From: Chloroflexota bacterium | Lineage (GTDB): Bacteria > Chloroflexota > Dehalococcoidia > Bin125 | Length of the DNA: 50,383 nt | Assembly: GCA_028873865.1 (NCBI GenBank) | Contig: JAPPNI010000017.1 | Coordinates: forward strand, 1 to 50,383 | Direction of reading: 5' to 3' | Part shown: one piece after another, positions 23,014 to 31,397 of the stretch | Numbering within the stretch: the first letter of the stretch is position 1 | How the letters are laid out: each line of letters begins with the position of its first letter | Notes under the pieces: model-generated | What the model was told of the DNA's origin: nothing | Database searches by the model: none | What the model saw: only the letters and a program-made list of their open reading frames with translations | Made by a program: the position numbers and the translations under genes

Positions 23014-24212
23014 TAGTCGCCCTCCAGGATCAGCGCGACCTGCTCCGACATCAGGCCGCCGTTGCCGGTGATGAAGGCCACGTCGGCGTCGGGGACCTGG
23101 TGATCCTCGCCGCGGCGCATCACCTGTCGGGCGCCCTCGGTGATGTGCGACATCCCACCGGCCAGTCCGGCTTGACCGAACCCCAGCTGTCCACCGTGCG
23201 TGTTGCAGGGGAAATCACCCTGGAACGAGAGGTCATGCTCGCGCACGAACGGTTGCCCTTCGCTGCGGGGACAGAATCCGGCGTCCTCGATCGTCATCAG
23301 CACCGTGATGGTGTAGCAGTCGTAGACCGAAATCAGGTCGACTTCTTCGCGACTCCTGCCGGCCATGTCGAATGCCTGGTCGGCTGCCGGAATCAGTGCG
23401 GTCGAGAGCATGTCCTCGGCATACGTCGGGGTCTTGTGCAGCACCCGCTCGCCGAAGCCGGAAATCCAGGCCGGGCGATGCTTCGACCGTCGCGCAACAT
23501 CCTTGCCCGCCACCACGATCGCCGCGCCGCCGACGCAGGGCATCACAATCTCCAGCATGTGAATCGGGTCCGAGATCATCGGCGAGTTGAGCACGTCTTC
23601 GATTGTGATCGGCACGTTGTGGAAGACGGCGGACGGATTGTGATTGGCGGAGACGCGCTGGTCGACGGCAATCTTGGCGAGCGCTTCGGCGTCGTAGCTG
23701 TACTCGGCGCCGTACTTCATCGCGATCTGCGCATAGCCGCAGTTCTGGGCGACGTTGCCGTATGGGATGTCGAACTCGGCCTGGGGCGAACCGTAGTTGG
23801 CCGACGAGGCTCCGTAGCGCCAACTGCTGGGTCCGTTGGGCGGATTCGGGGGTCGCGGGGAGGGCCAGGAGGGCGCGGCGATCACGACGACGTTGCAGAG
23901 GCCCAGCTCGATGGCGGCCGCCGCCCGCCAGACCATGGCCGCGCAGGACGCACCGCCCAGGTCGACGACCTCGGCGAAGTTGACCTGCATCCCGAGGTAC
24001 TCGGTGATCGTGGAGGGAACGAACGAGTCCGACTCGCGGATGTTGGTGGCGCAGATGCCGTCGACCTCTGCGGGGTCGATGCCCGCGTCGTCCAGGGCCT
24101 CACGTGTCAGTTGGGCCCACTGCTCCAAGGTGAATATCGGAGGGGCGGTCGGCCGGCGCTCCGGCTTCCACTCGGCAATGCCAACGATCGCCGCTTCACC
24201 TCTGAGTCCCAT
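23013..24212 (-). CDS. SCP2-type thiolase/acetyl-CoA acetyltransferase family protein
   Basis: This 399-residue protein is of the thiolase superfamily, SCP-x/Ltp2 type. The nucleophile region is G-G-A-S-C90-A-A-M, and the distal C-N-T-H-G-G-Q-L-G-F-G region carries the catalytic His. It begins A-A-I-V-G-I-A-E-W. The pairing with DUF35 suggests either thiolytic or retro-aldol cleavage of an acyl-CoA side chain. GGAGCAG precedes the ATG. It heads a run of four minus-strand genes (thiolase, DUF35, sugar dehydrogenase, selenoprotein) with overlaps or short gaps. Confidence 0.9.
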   Translation of the reverse strand: MGLRGEAAIVGIAEWKPERRPTAPPIFTLEQWAQLTREALDDAGIDPAEVDGICATNIRESDSFVPSTITEYLGMQVNFAEVVDLGGASCAAMVWRAAAAIELGLCNVVVIAAPSWPSPRPPNPPNGPSSWRYGASSANYGSPQAEFDIPYGNVAQNCGYAQIAMKYGAEYSYDAEALAKIAVDQRVSANHNPSAVFHNVPITIEDVLNSPMISDPIHMLEIVMPCVGGAAIVVAGKDVARRSKHRPAWISGFGERVLHKTPTYAEDMLSTALIPAADQAFDMAGRSREEVDLISVYDCYTITVLMTIEDAGFCPRSEGQPFVREHDLSFQGDFPCNTHGGQLGFGQAGLAGGMSHITEGARQVMRRGEDHQVPDADVAFITGNGGLMSEQVALILEGD

Positions 24213-24274
24213 GATCTGCTCCGTTCCAGCGTCAGGAGCAGTCTACGGCCGTGCCGTGAACAGGAAGTCCGGAT

Positions 24275-26680
24275 CTAATCAAGCTCGACCGGCTCCGACC
24301 AGACCACACCCGTCGACCGCAGCCGCTCGATGTCCCCACCCCGGCCAACCTCGTCCAGGATCTCGTCCGTTTCCTGACCCGCCAGCACGCCGGGGCCGTA
24401 GTCGTCCCGGCCTCCAGCCATGGTTGTCAGCGGGCCCCAGCGGCGCACGTCGCCGAGGCGCCGATGCTCCGCTACCGGACTGAAGCCATTGGCCAGCATA
24501 TGCTCGTCCGCGGACAGAAACTCTCCGACCGACCCGGTGTCTGCCCGCACGCAACCAACCCCAATAGCGGTCAAGCGACGTTCCCACTCCGACGCTGGCG
24601 CCTGCGCAAACACGTCTCCGAGCGCCGCAATGAGAGCGTCCTCACTGATGCGGTCCCTGTCCGCCAGCTCCGGCGCTGCTTCATGACTGAACGCCGACCA
24701 CTCGTCGTCCGTCACGGCCGCCAGGAAAACCCAGCCCTCGGACGCCTCGTACAGTCGGTGCCACGGCGCCGTTCCGTAAAGCTCACCGTCCACTTGCCGA
24801 CGCGGCACTTTGCCCTTGTACTGGAGGAAGTCGTCGCTGTTGGCATAGGCGTTGGCGGTGAGCATATTGACGTAGATTTCCTGGCCGACACTGTAGCGAC
24901 GCTGCGCGTACAGACCCAGCAGCGTCGCCGAAGCGACCAACAGACCCGTGTTCGGATCGGGATTGGCCTCGTTCGCGCGCATCAACTGGCGCGAGGCCTC
25001 GCGGATTTCCTCGATCGTCTCGCAGCCCACCGGTGGCATGGCCGAGCCAGCCTGGAACAGCGCTCCGCCGATCACCGCGCCGGGTATCGGGTGCGCCGAC
25101 GGTCGGCGCGCGCCGGGCGCATCCGGACCGTATCCGTTGGCCGAGACCCAGACGATCTCGGGGTTGATGGCCTTGGCGGTCTCGTAGCCGATGCCCAGTC
25201 GGTCAGGAACACCAGGTCGGTAATTGTGCACAATGGCATCCGCCTGAGTGATCAGGTCGGCGACGATCGCCTGACCTTCCTCCGACTTCAGGTCGATGCA
25301 GATCGACTCCTTGGCGGCGTTCGTCTTCGCGGCCAGCAGGCCGCGCAGCGGACCGCCGCCCATACCACGGAAGGGATCTCCGCCAATCGGTTCGACCTTG
25401 ATCACCCGAGCGCCCAGATCGGCGAGCATCGACACGCCGATTGGCGTCGCAATAATGGTCGCGAACTCCAGGATCGTGAAACCGTCCAGCGGCTTCCCGG
25501 ACGGATTTGCTCCATTGGGCGAGGTCATCATCGGCACGGCGCCGTTGCGAGACGGCCAGGTGAATCCGTTCGCCTCGCCGACTGCCGGCGCCGGACGCGA
25601 AATCTCGGCCGGCGTCTCGCGCAGGTGAGCGATCGGGCCGACCTGCTTGACCGATCCCAACTCGGGATCCTCAAGCGTGATGATGTCGCTGTTGGCCGCC
25701 ATGTCGAGGTTGTCGACTGCGTCGTGGGTCGGCGTGAATGGCTCGGCCGCGACGTTGCCCTGCGCGCGGAAGATCTCCATCCACTCGTCGCAGGTCTTCT
25801 CCTGCATCCGCTCGAGGATGCGGTCGCGCATTTCCTCGGTCGCCTCGGGCGTCCATTCCGCCTGACCGCCCTGCCACTGCTCTTCGGCGAACAGCAGCGT
25901 CAGATCGGCGGCGTCCATGAACGCGTAGAAGAGGTGCTCAAGCAGGTTGCCGAGCTGGATCCAGCGGCCGTCACGGGTCATCACCGGGTGATAGTTCAGC
26001 GTCGGCATGCCGCCGCCGATGTTGAACACCTGCGGATAGACCTCAGGCTCGCGCTCTGAAAGCTGGGTCAGCAGCAGCAGCAACAGGTCGAACGGCATCA
26101 GACCCTGCAGCAGCGAGGTCTCGACGATCTGTCCCAGACCGCAACGCTGACGCTCGATCAACGCCGCCAGGATGCCCTGTACCGCGCCTTGCGACGCTCC
26201 GTGCGCGCCGACCGGCACCGCCGCGAAGGCCGGACCCTCTCGCAGGCGCTGACCTGCGAACGACAGCATCCGACCCGACTTGGCCGAGACCAGCGCCTCA
26301 TAGGCCGGATACTCAGCGTACGGACCGGTCGGACCGAAGCCGGTGATGGAGCAGAACACTGCCGCTTCATTCAACGCCCTGACGTCGGCATACTCCAGCC
26401 GGCGCGCCCTGGCCGTGGCCGGAGAATCGGTCGAGACCACCACATCCGCTTCCCGGATCAGTTTGTCCAGCCGCGCCCGCTCCTCAACGACATCCAGCTC
26501 CAACGAGCGCTTACCCCGAAGCCACATTGGGGCCGCGGCCAGCGACCGCCACGGGTCCCCACCGACCGGCTCAACCTTCACTACCTCAGCGCCAAAGTCC
26601 GCCAGCACCATCGTGGCAATCCCGCCGACTGCCCCCGTGGAGAGGTCGAGCACACGAGTCCCGGTCAATGGAGCAGCCAT
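24275..26680 (-). CDS. Tandem double-domain CaiB/BaiF CoA-transferase
   Basis: At 801 residues this is twice the normal length. Two class III CoA-transferase modules are fused: the first starts L-T-G-T-R-V-L-D-L-S and the second starts near residue 397 with L-D-G-F-T-I-L-E-F-A. Both carry the G-A-x-V-I/V-K-V-E-P-x-G-G-D-P signature. By my alignment the catalytic Asp is kept in the second half (in N-P-D-P-N-T-G-L) but is Ala in the first (V-G-A-H-G-A-S-Q). The first half may therefore be structural, replacing the second subunit of the usual interlocked dimer. Substrates are unknown. The gene is alone, with a hairpin between it and the beta-propeller gene. Confidence 0.88.
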   Translation of the reverse strand: MAAPLTGTRVLDLSTGAVGGIATMVLADFGAEVVKVEPVGGDPWRSLAAAPMWLRGKRSLELDVVEERARLDKLIREADVVVSTDSPATARARRLEYADVRALNEAAVFCSITGFGPTGPYAEYPAYEALVSAKSGRMLSFAGQRLREGPAFAAVPVGAHGASQGAVQGILAALIERQRCGLGQIVETSLLQGLMPFDLLLLLLTQLSEREPEVYPQVFNIGGGMPTLNYHPVMTRDGRWIQLGNLLEHLFYAFMDAADLTLLFAEEQWQGGQAEWTPEATEEMRDRILERMQEKTCDEWMEIFRAQGNVAAEPFTPTHDAVDNLDMAANSDIITLEDPELGSVKQVGPIAHLRETPAEISRPAPAVGEANGFTWPSRNGAVPMMTSPNGANPSGKPLDGFTILEFATIIATPIGVSMLADLGARVIKVEPIGGDPFRGMGGGPLRGLLAAKTNAAKESICIDLKSEEGQAIVADLITQADAIVHNYRPGVPDRLGIGYETAKAINPEIVWVSANGYGPDAPGARRPSAHPIPGAVIGGALFQAGSAMPPVGCETIEEIREASRQLMRANEANPDPNTGLLVASATLLGLYAQRRYSVGQEIYVNMLTANAYANSDDFLQYKGKVPRRQVDGELYGTAPWHRLYEASEGWVFLAAVTDDEWSAFSHEAAPELADRDRISEDALIAALGDVFAQAPASEWERRLTAIGVGCVRADTGSVGEFLSADEHMLANGFSPVAEHRRLGDVRRWGPLTTMAGGRDDYGPGVLAGQETDEILDEVGRGGDIERLRSTGVVWSEPVELD

Positions 26681-26794
26681 GGATCAATCCCCTAGCCCAG
26701 CAGATACGAAGCCGAGTATATTCCCGCCTCTCCCGTTTCTCCTTCGCGACGCAAGCGACGGCAAAGCACTACGCCGTGTCGCCTTGTTTCCGGA

Positions 26795-26830
26795 CCCCGC
26801 TTCCCGCCTGAGCGGGACTCGCGAGCGGGG
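26795..26830. terminator. Nested hairpin between CoA-transferase and beta-propeller genes
   Basis: An inner stem TCCCGC/GCGGGA (loop CTGA) sits inside an outer stem CCCCGCT/AGCGGGG. It lies 15 bp after the beta-propeller stop on the minus strand and so is a likely terminator. The inner stem is of the same type as the palindromes at 1344-1372 and 50094-50113. Confidence 0.55.
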
Positions 26831-26844
26831 GAACAGTGTCAGCC

Positions 26845-28830
26845 CTACTCCGGCCGAATCGGCAACCAGCGGTCGTCCCACTCCGGCGTGAAACTCAACG
26901 CTCCGAGGTCCTCGTAGGTTTGGAGGTCGTAGGTACGGATCTCTTCGCCGCCGAGCAGGTGGATCCGATCACCGACCGGGATTGTCCGCCGTGCCTCTCC
27001 GTGGACCCGCAGCGTCGATTCGTGGGTCAGGCCTTCGCTGGTCACGCGGACTCCGAAGAACGCGCCGTCGTGGTTCTGACGCAGCCAGTGGTCGTTCGGA
27101 CCGACCGGAATCCAGGCAACGCCGTTCTGATAGCGGAAGGCGCGGTGGTCGTGCTCAACGGGGCTGTAGGCGTCCTCGCCCAGGGGCAGAACGGCAAGCT
27201 GGGTCGGGTTGGCCGGGTCGGAGACGTCGAACAGCGTGGCCTGCAGCCCCCGCTCCCAGCCGGTATGCGGGTCGGCGTCGCGGCCCACCCCAAGCAGCAG
27301 TCCGCCGCTGAGCGGATGCAGGTAGCGCGAGAAGCCGGGGATCTTCAGCTCGCCGACCTGCTTCGGATCGGTCGGGTCGGAGAGGTCGAGCACGTACAGC
27401 GGATCGACCTGGCGGAACGTGACGACATAGCCGACGTCACCCGCGAAGCGCACCGCGAAGATGCTCTCGGTTGCGCCTAGACCCGTGACCTTTCCGACTT
27501 CGCGCAGCGAGCCCGTGGTCTTGCTCTCACCGGCGTCCTCGTCCGATTCGTCCGCAACCGCTTCGAGCACGGTCACGCTGCTGACCGTTGGCCACTGATG
27601 CCAGTCCGTCGTGGCGACCCGCAGGTATCCCTGGTGCTCGGACAGGGACCACTGCGACAGGAGCTGCCCGCTCACGATCGCTCCGCCGGAATAGGTCGGC
27701 TCCAACGATTCGGAGATGTCGAAACGGTGGACAGCCGTGTCCCGCCACCAGTTGTGCGGAGCCGCCAGGTAGAGCGAGTCGCGCGATGCGTAGACGGTCG
27801 GATTCGCGGCCATGCCGAGCACGGCGACGCTGCCCCATTTGCTGATTCCCTCGTTCAGGTCAAACGAGAGCATGAACGCCGTGCTGGGCGCCTCGCCCCA
27901 ACGGGTGGCCAGACGATCCTCCGGCGCAAAGGTCTGGCCGCACTCGACCGCGTAGCCAACCGCGAAACCGTTCGGTGAGTAGTCGCGCAGGCCAAATCGG
28001 GGGAACCATTCGCTGAGCTCGAACGCCGCCCGTAGCGCCTCGTTGTAGGTCTCGGCATTCTGCCCGCCGAACGCCCAGGGCGAGACGTAGGGAATCGAGG
28101 AACTGTGTTGCATCGCCACCCGCAGGTTGTCGCCGACCAGTCGCGCGCTGAGAAACCTGCCGTGCAAGCGGAGCTCTCGAAGCAAGGCGGGCGATTCCGG
28201 CGTGCTGAGGTCAATCTCAAGCACTTCGCTCTGCTCGCGGTGGTAGACAAACCGATGCTCGGGAACAGCGCCGCCGCGATTATCGACAGTTAGCGTGTTC
28301 TCAATGCCGTCGAGTTGGCGAACCACGATCGCCTTCCCCGCGCCGATCAGTAACTCCTGTCGGTGCCCGCGATCGCGGAACGCGATCCGGCCAACCTCGA
28401 CCGGTGGCCCGTTCCCGGAAATCTCGGCGACCATCAGCGACTGCGGCCGCAGGACGTAGAAGTGCGTACCGTCGGTCTTGATGATGTCCGACTCGTCCAC
28501 GCCGCGTTCCTGGATGTTGGTCCCGGTGTCAGATACCTCTCCTTCGTCATCAGGGCCGCCGCCTGTGGCCGGGAACTCCGCCTCTGCCGAGGCATCCGCG
28601 TCGTCAGCCATCGCCTCCTCTTCGGCCTCGAATTCGTCCTGGATGTATCGCTCTTCCTTGGCCGACGCGATAGATAGCTGCAGGTAGTGCTCATGCAGGT
28701 CGCTGCAGGTGTTGAAACCTCGCAACGTCGGAGAGTCAGAAGACTGCGCCAGCGCGAAGTGCTGTGTCGCCACAACGGCGACGGCGAGCAACGGAGCGAT
28801 GGCAAGCAGCCAGAGCCGGGATCGAGTCAT
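26845..28830 (-). CDS. Secreted beta-propeller domain protein
   Basis: This 661-residue protein has a Sec signal peptide (hydrophobic 6-25, cleavage near A-L-A-Q), an acidic low-complexity stretch (about 65-95), and then the family-defining T-N-I-Q-E-R-G-V-D-E-S-D-I-I-K-T-D-G, which marks the bacterial 'beta propeller domain' family. The remainder is repetitive beta-strand sequence, including L-Y-V-L-D-L-S-D-P-T-D-P-K-Q-V-G-E-L and related repeats. It is probably cell-surface or periplasmic-like, of unknown function. GGAG precedes the ATG. About 155 bp of presumed promoter lies upstream. Confidence 0.85.
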   Translation of the reverse strand: MTRSRLWLLAIAPLLAVAVVATQHFALAQSSDSPTLRGFNTCSDLHEHYLQLSIASAKEERYIQDEFEAEEEAMADDADASAEAEFPATGGGPDDEGEVSDTGTNIQERGVDESDIIKTDGTHFYVLRPQSLMVAEISGNGPPVEVGRIAFRDRGHRQELLIGAGKAIVVRQLDGIENTLTVDNRGGAVPEHRFVYHREQSEVLEIDLSTPESPALLRELRLHGRFLSARLVGDNLRVAMQHSSSIPYVSPWAFGGQNAETYNEALRAAFELSEWFPRFGLRDYSPNGFAVGYAVECGQTFAPEDRLATRWGEAPSTAFMLSFDLNEGISKWGSVAVLGMAANPTVYASRDSLYLAAPHNWWRDTAVHRFDISESLEPTYSGGAIVSGQLLSQWSLSEHQGYLRVATTDWHQWPTVSSVTVLEAVADESDEDAGESKTTGSLREVGKVTGLGATESIFAVRFAGDVGYVVTFRQVDPLYVLDLSDPTDPKQVGELKIPGFSRYLHPLSGGLLLGVGRDADPHTGWERGLQATLFDVSDPANPTQLAVLPLGEDAYSPVEHDHRAFRYQNGVAWIPVGPNDHWLRQNHDGAFFGVRVTSEGLTHESTLRVHGEARRTIPVGDRIHLLGGEEIRTYDLQTYEDLGALSFTPEWDDRWLPIRPE

Positions 28831-28985
28831 GGGAGGCTCCTATCTACAGGTGAGGTAGTCATGCGTCCTTGCCTGTATGACGCCCAAGCCGCGCTCAGTG
28901 TTCCTTCGCGATCCCTTCGCACAAGATTGAGACGGCCAAGTTGAAGGAAGGCACCTGTTCGAGAACACGCATCAACTCGTATGTG

Positions 28986-30059
28986 CTAGTGCCCACAGTA
29001 GTTCAGATTCTCCTGCACGGGAGTTGAGAACATTGGCGGCAGGTCGAAGCGCGCACTCCAGATTTCGAACTCGGGCACCGAGATCACGAGTGACTGACTT
29101 CGCGCCATGGCCTGTACAAGCATGAACGCGCTCTCCTGTGCCCGCAGTTCGACCCTGTCAGCCAAGGGGTACAGGATCCACTGCTCGCTCTCGACAGCTG
29201 AGTCCCCGATGCGGAGGGTGACATGGCGCGGCTGAATGCCTGCGGCACCGGACGTCAAGCCTTGGCGCGACAGATTGACCAACGAAACTTTCACGTCGCC
29301 GGATGGATTGCAACCGATCTGCAGGGCGATAGGCGGCCCGTCTCGATCATCGTATGAAGCTGCTTGCATGATCGTTGTCAATACTCGATTGCCGCTCAAG
29401 ACCTCGACCTCGTACTGTGTCCGCTCGTCGTATCGACCCTTAACGTCCATTTGGGGACGACGATCAACGACGTCGTAGGAAATCGGCGCGAAGGTCTCTT
29501 CACCACAACGATCGAGATTCTCTTGAACCTCAGTGGAGAACAGACGGAGCAGGTCGAACTCCGCAGGACCAACATCTAGCTCTGGGACTTCGATTACGAG
29601 GTAATCCGCATAGCGCCACACGTCGAAGACATCCGAGGGCTCTCTGGCGTGAACTATGTAGCCAGTTGAAGCGGCGTAAACCTGATCCACGTCCCACGTC
29701 TGTTGCTCAACCGAGCTTCCGTCGATCTGCCAACGAACAGGGAGCGAGTCTCTCGAAGTGCTAGGAAGCATCTCAAGCGAGATGTCACGTTCGCCATTGG
29801 CGCACTGTACGTTCAGCAGAGTCAGTCCGTAACGAGCGCCGCTGGCTCTCGCGGGTGTGGAAACATTGGTGTAGTGCCGTTCGTTGTCCACCCACGCCCA
29901 GATCGACACTTCACCAAACGCGGGCGGGCCGATCAGGGTAGGTTCAGCCGGGGAGGTGTTTGGCACATGTAGATCGGATCCGGAACACGCCGACACGAGG
30001 AACACTGCGCCCACGAGAGTCGCCAGAAAAAGGCGCAACGTGGCCACGTGCCCGACCAC
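28986..30059 (-). CDS. Lipoprotein with two copies of an unrecognised domain
   Basis: I do not recognise this family. The 357-residue protein starts with a lipoprotein signal (F-L-V-S-A-C25). The rest is two related halves (about 50-186 and 200-356), each ending in the same pattern: F-S-T-E-V-Q-E-N-L-D-R-C-G and F-S-T-P-V-Q-E-N-L-N-Y-C-G. Each half has an early and a late cysteine (C86/C185 and C250/C355), suggesting one disulfide per domain, and matching V-I-E-V-P-E-L and V-I-S-V-P-E-F strands. The start codon is GTG, and a second GTG lies 12 bp in. The line I counted is 58% GC, lower than the neighbours. It is followed by the acyl-CoA dehydrogenase gene (upstream on this strand). Confidence 0.75.
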   Translation of the reverse strand: MVGHVATLRLFLATLVGAVFLVSACSGSDLHVPNTSPAEPTLIGPPAFGEVSIWAWVDNERHYTNVSTPARASGARYGLTLLNVQCANGERDISLEMLPSTSRDSLPVRWQIDGSSVEQQTWDVDQVYAASTGYIVHAREPSDVFDVWRYADYLVIEVPELDVGPAEFDLLRLFSTEVQENLDRCGEETFAPISYDVVDRRPQMDVKGRYDERTQYEVEVLSGNRVLTTIMQAASYDDRDGPPIALQIGCNPSGDVKVSLVNLSRQGLTSGAAGIQPRHVTLRIGDSAVESEQWILYPLADRVELRAQESAFMLVQAMARSQSLVISVPEFEIWSARFDLPPMFSTPVQENLNYCGH

Positions 30060-30084
30060 TGCGCCCTGGCTAACCCGTCCCGGT

Positions 30085-31260
30085 CTAGCCGCGGGGCAAT
30101 CCGAGACCGCGGGTCGCGATGATGTTGCGCTGAATCTCGCTGGTGCCGGCGGCGATCGTGCCGCTGACGCTGCTGACGTAGCTGCGACTGAGTCGTCCCT
30201 GTAGTGCGGCGTAGGGACCGTCGGACCAGACGTTGCCGCGCAGCCCGAGCAGTTCCATGCCGGTCTTGGCGATCCGCTGACCGAGCTCGGAGCCGAACAG
30301 CTTCGACATCGACGCCTCGTGGTTGGCGACCACGCCGTGTTCCTGCATGTAGGCGATCCGGTAGGCCATCATCGTGCCGATTTCGACCTCGATGTGCCGC
30401 TCGGCGAGTTCGTAGCGTGCGTTGGGACGCTCATCGACCAGATGGCTGTTGTCCTGCGCGAACTCGGTGATTTCCTCAACCGTGCGCCGGCCACCGGCAA
30501 AGGCGCCGATGCCGCTGCGCTCGAAGTCGAGGGCGACGGCGAGGTGGTACCAGCCGCGGTTGACCTCGCCCACCACGTTGGTCTGCGGGATGCGGACATC
30601 TTCGAAGAAGACCTCGTTAAAGCCGTGACCGTCGGCCATGTTGATCAGCGGGCGAACCGTGATGCCGGGCGTGTCCATGCGCATCATGAACATCGTGATG
30701 CCCTTGTGCTTGGGAGCGTCAGGGTCGGTGCGGGCGGCGAGCCAGCCCCAGTCGGAGACATGCGCGCCCGAGGTCCAGATCTTCTGACCATTGATCACGT
30801 AGTCGTCGCCGTCCTTGACGGCGCGGGTCTGCAGCGAGGCGAGGTCGGAACCGGAGCCGGGCTCGGAGTACAGCGTGCACCACCAGGTCTCGGCGTCGGC
30901 GATACCGGCCAGGTGCTCGGCCTTCTGCTCATCGGTGCCGTAGAGCATCAACGACGGGCCGACCCATTGGACGCCCATGTTGCCGCCGGCGCCGGGAGCG
31001 CGGTGATAGGCCATCTCTTCGGACATGATCATCTGCTGCGAGTGCGGCGCGTCGAGGCCGCCGTGTTCCTCGGGCCAGGCCATGGTCAGCCAGCGACGCT
31101 TGGCCATTTCCGTCTGGAACGAGCGGGTGATCTGCATGACGTCGGCGTCGTAGCCTTCGCCCTGCGGCTTCGAGCCCCAGTCGTCGGGCAGATTGTCGGA
31201 AATGAACGTCTGAACCTCGTTGCGGAAGTCGACGATGGTTTGATCTTCGCGATAGTCCAT
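30085..31260 (-). CDS. Acyl-CoA dehydrogenase
   Basis: This 391-residue FAD flavoenzyme catalyses alpha,beta-dehydrogenation of acyl-CoA esters. It has the N-terminal helical domain, the flavin/substrate block Y-S-E-P-G-S-G-S-D-L-A-S-L and I-N-G-Q-K-I-W-T-S, and the C-terminal G-T-S-E-I-Q-R-N-I-I-A. The length is normal. The chain-length or branched-substrate preference cannot be read. GAGGGG precedes the ATG. It diverges from the penicillin-binding protein gene across 137 bp, which should contain promoters for both. Confidence 0.9.
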   Translation of the reverse strand: MDYREDQTIVDFRNEVQTFISDNLPDDWGSKPQGEGYDADVMQITRSFQTEMAKRRWLTMAWPEEHGGLDAPHSQQMIMSEEMAYHRAPGAGGNMGVQWVGPSLMLYGTDEQKAEHLAGIADAETWWCTLYSEPGSGSDLASLQTRAVKDGDDYVINGQKIWTSGAHVSDWGWLAARTDPDAPKHKGITMFMMRMDTPGITVRPLINMADGHGFNEVFFEDVRIPQTNVVGEVNRGWYHLAVALDFERSGIGAFAGGRRTVEEITEFAQDNSHLVDERPNARYELAERHIEVEIGTMMAYRIAYMQEHGVVANHEASMSKLFGSELGQRIAKTGMELLGLRGNVWSDGPYAALQGRLSRSYVSSVSGTIAAGTSEIQRNIIATRGLGLPRG

Positions 31261-31397
31261 CTGGTGGATCCCCTCTGCGTCAGATACGCGACCTTGGAAC
31301 CATTCAAGTCTAGCGCCTGTCTCAGGATCCTCGGACGCTCCGCCGGGGCGATCGGCTGGTAAGGTGACGATGAGCGGGGTGAGCGGACAAGCCTGGC

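Noticed and set aside
24464..26059. Long plus-strand open frame inside the double CoA-transferase
   Set aside because: Antisense shadow; composition is Arg-rich with no recognisable motif.
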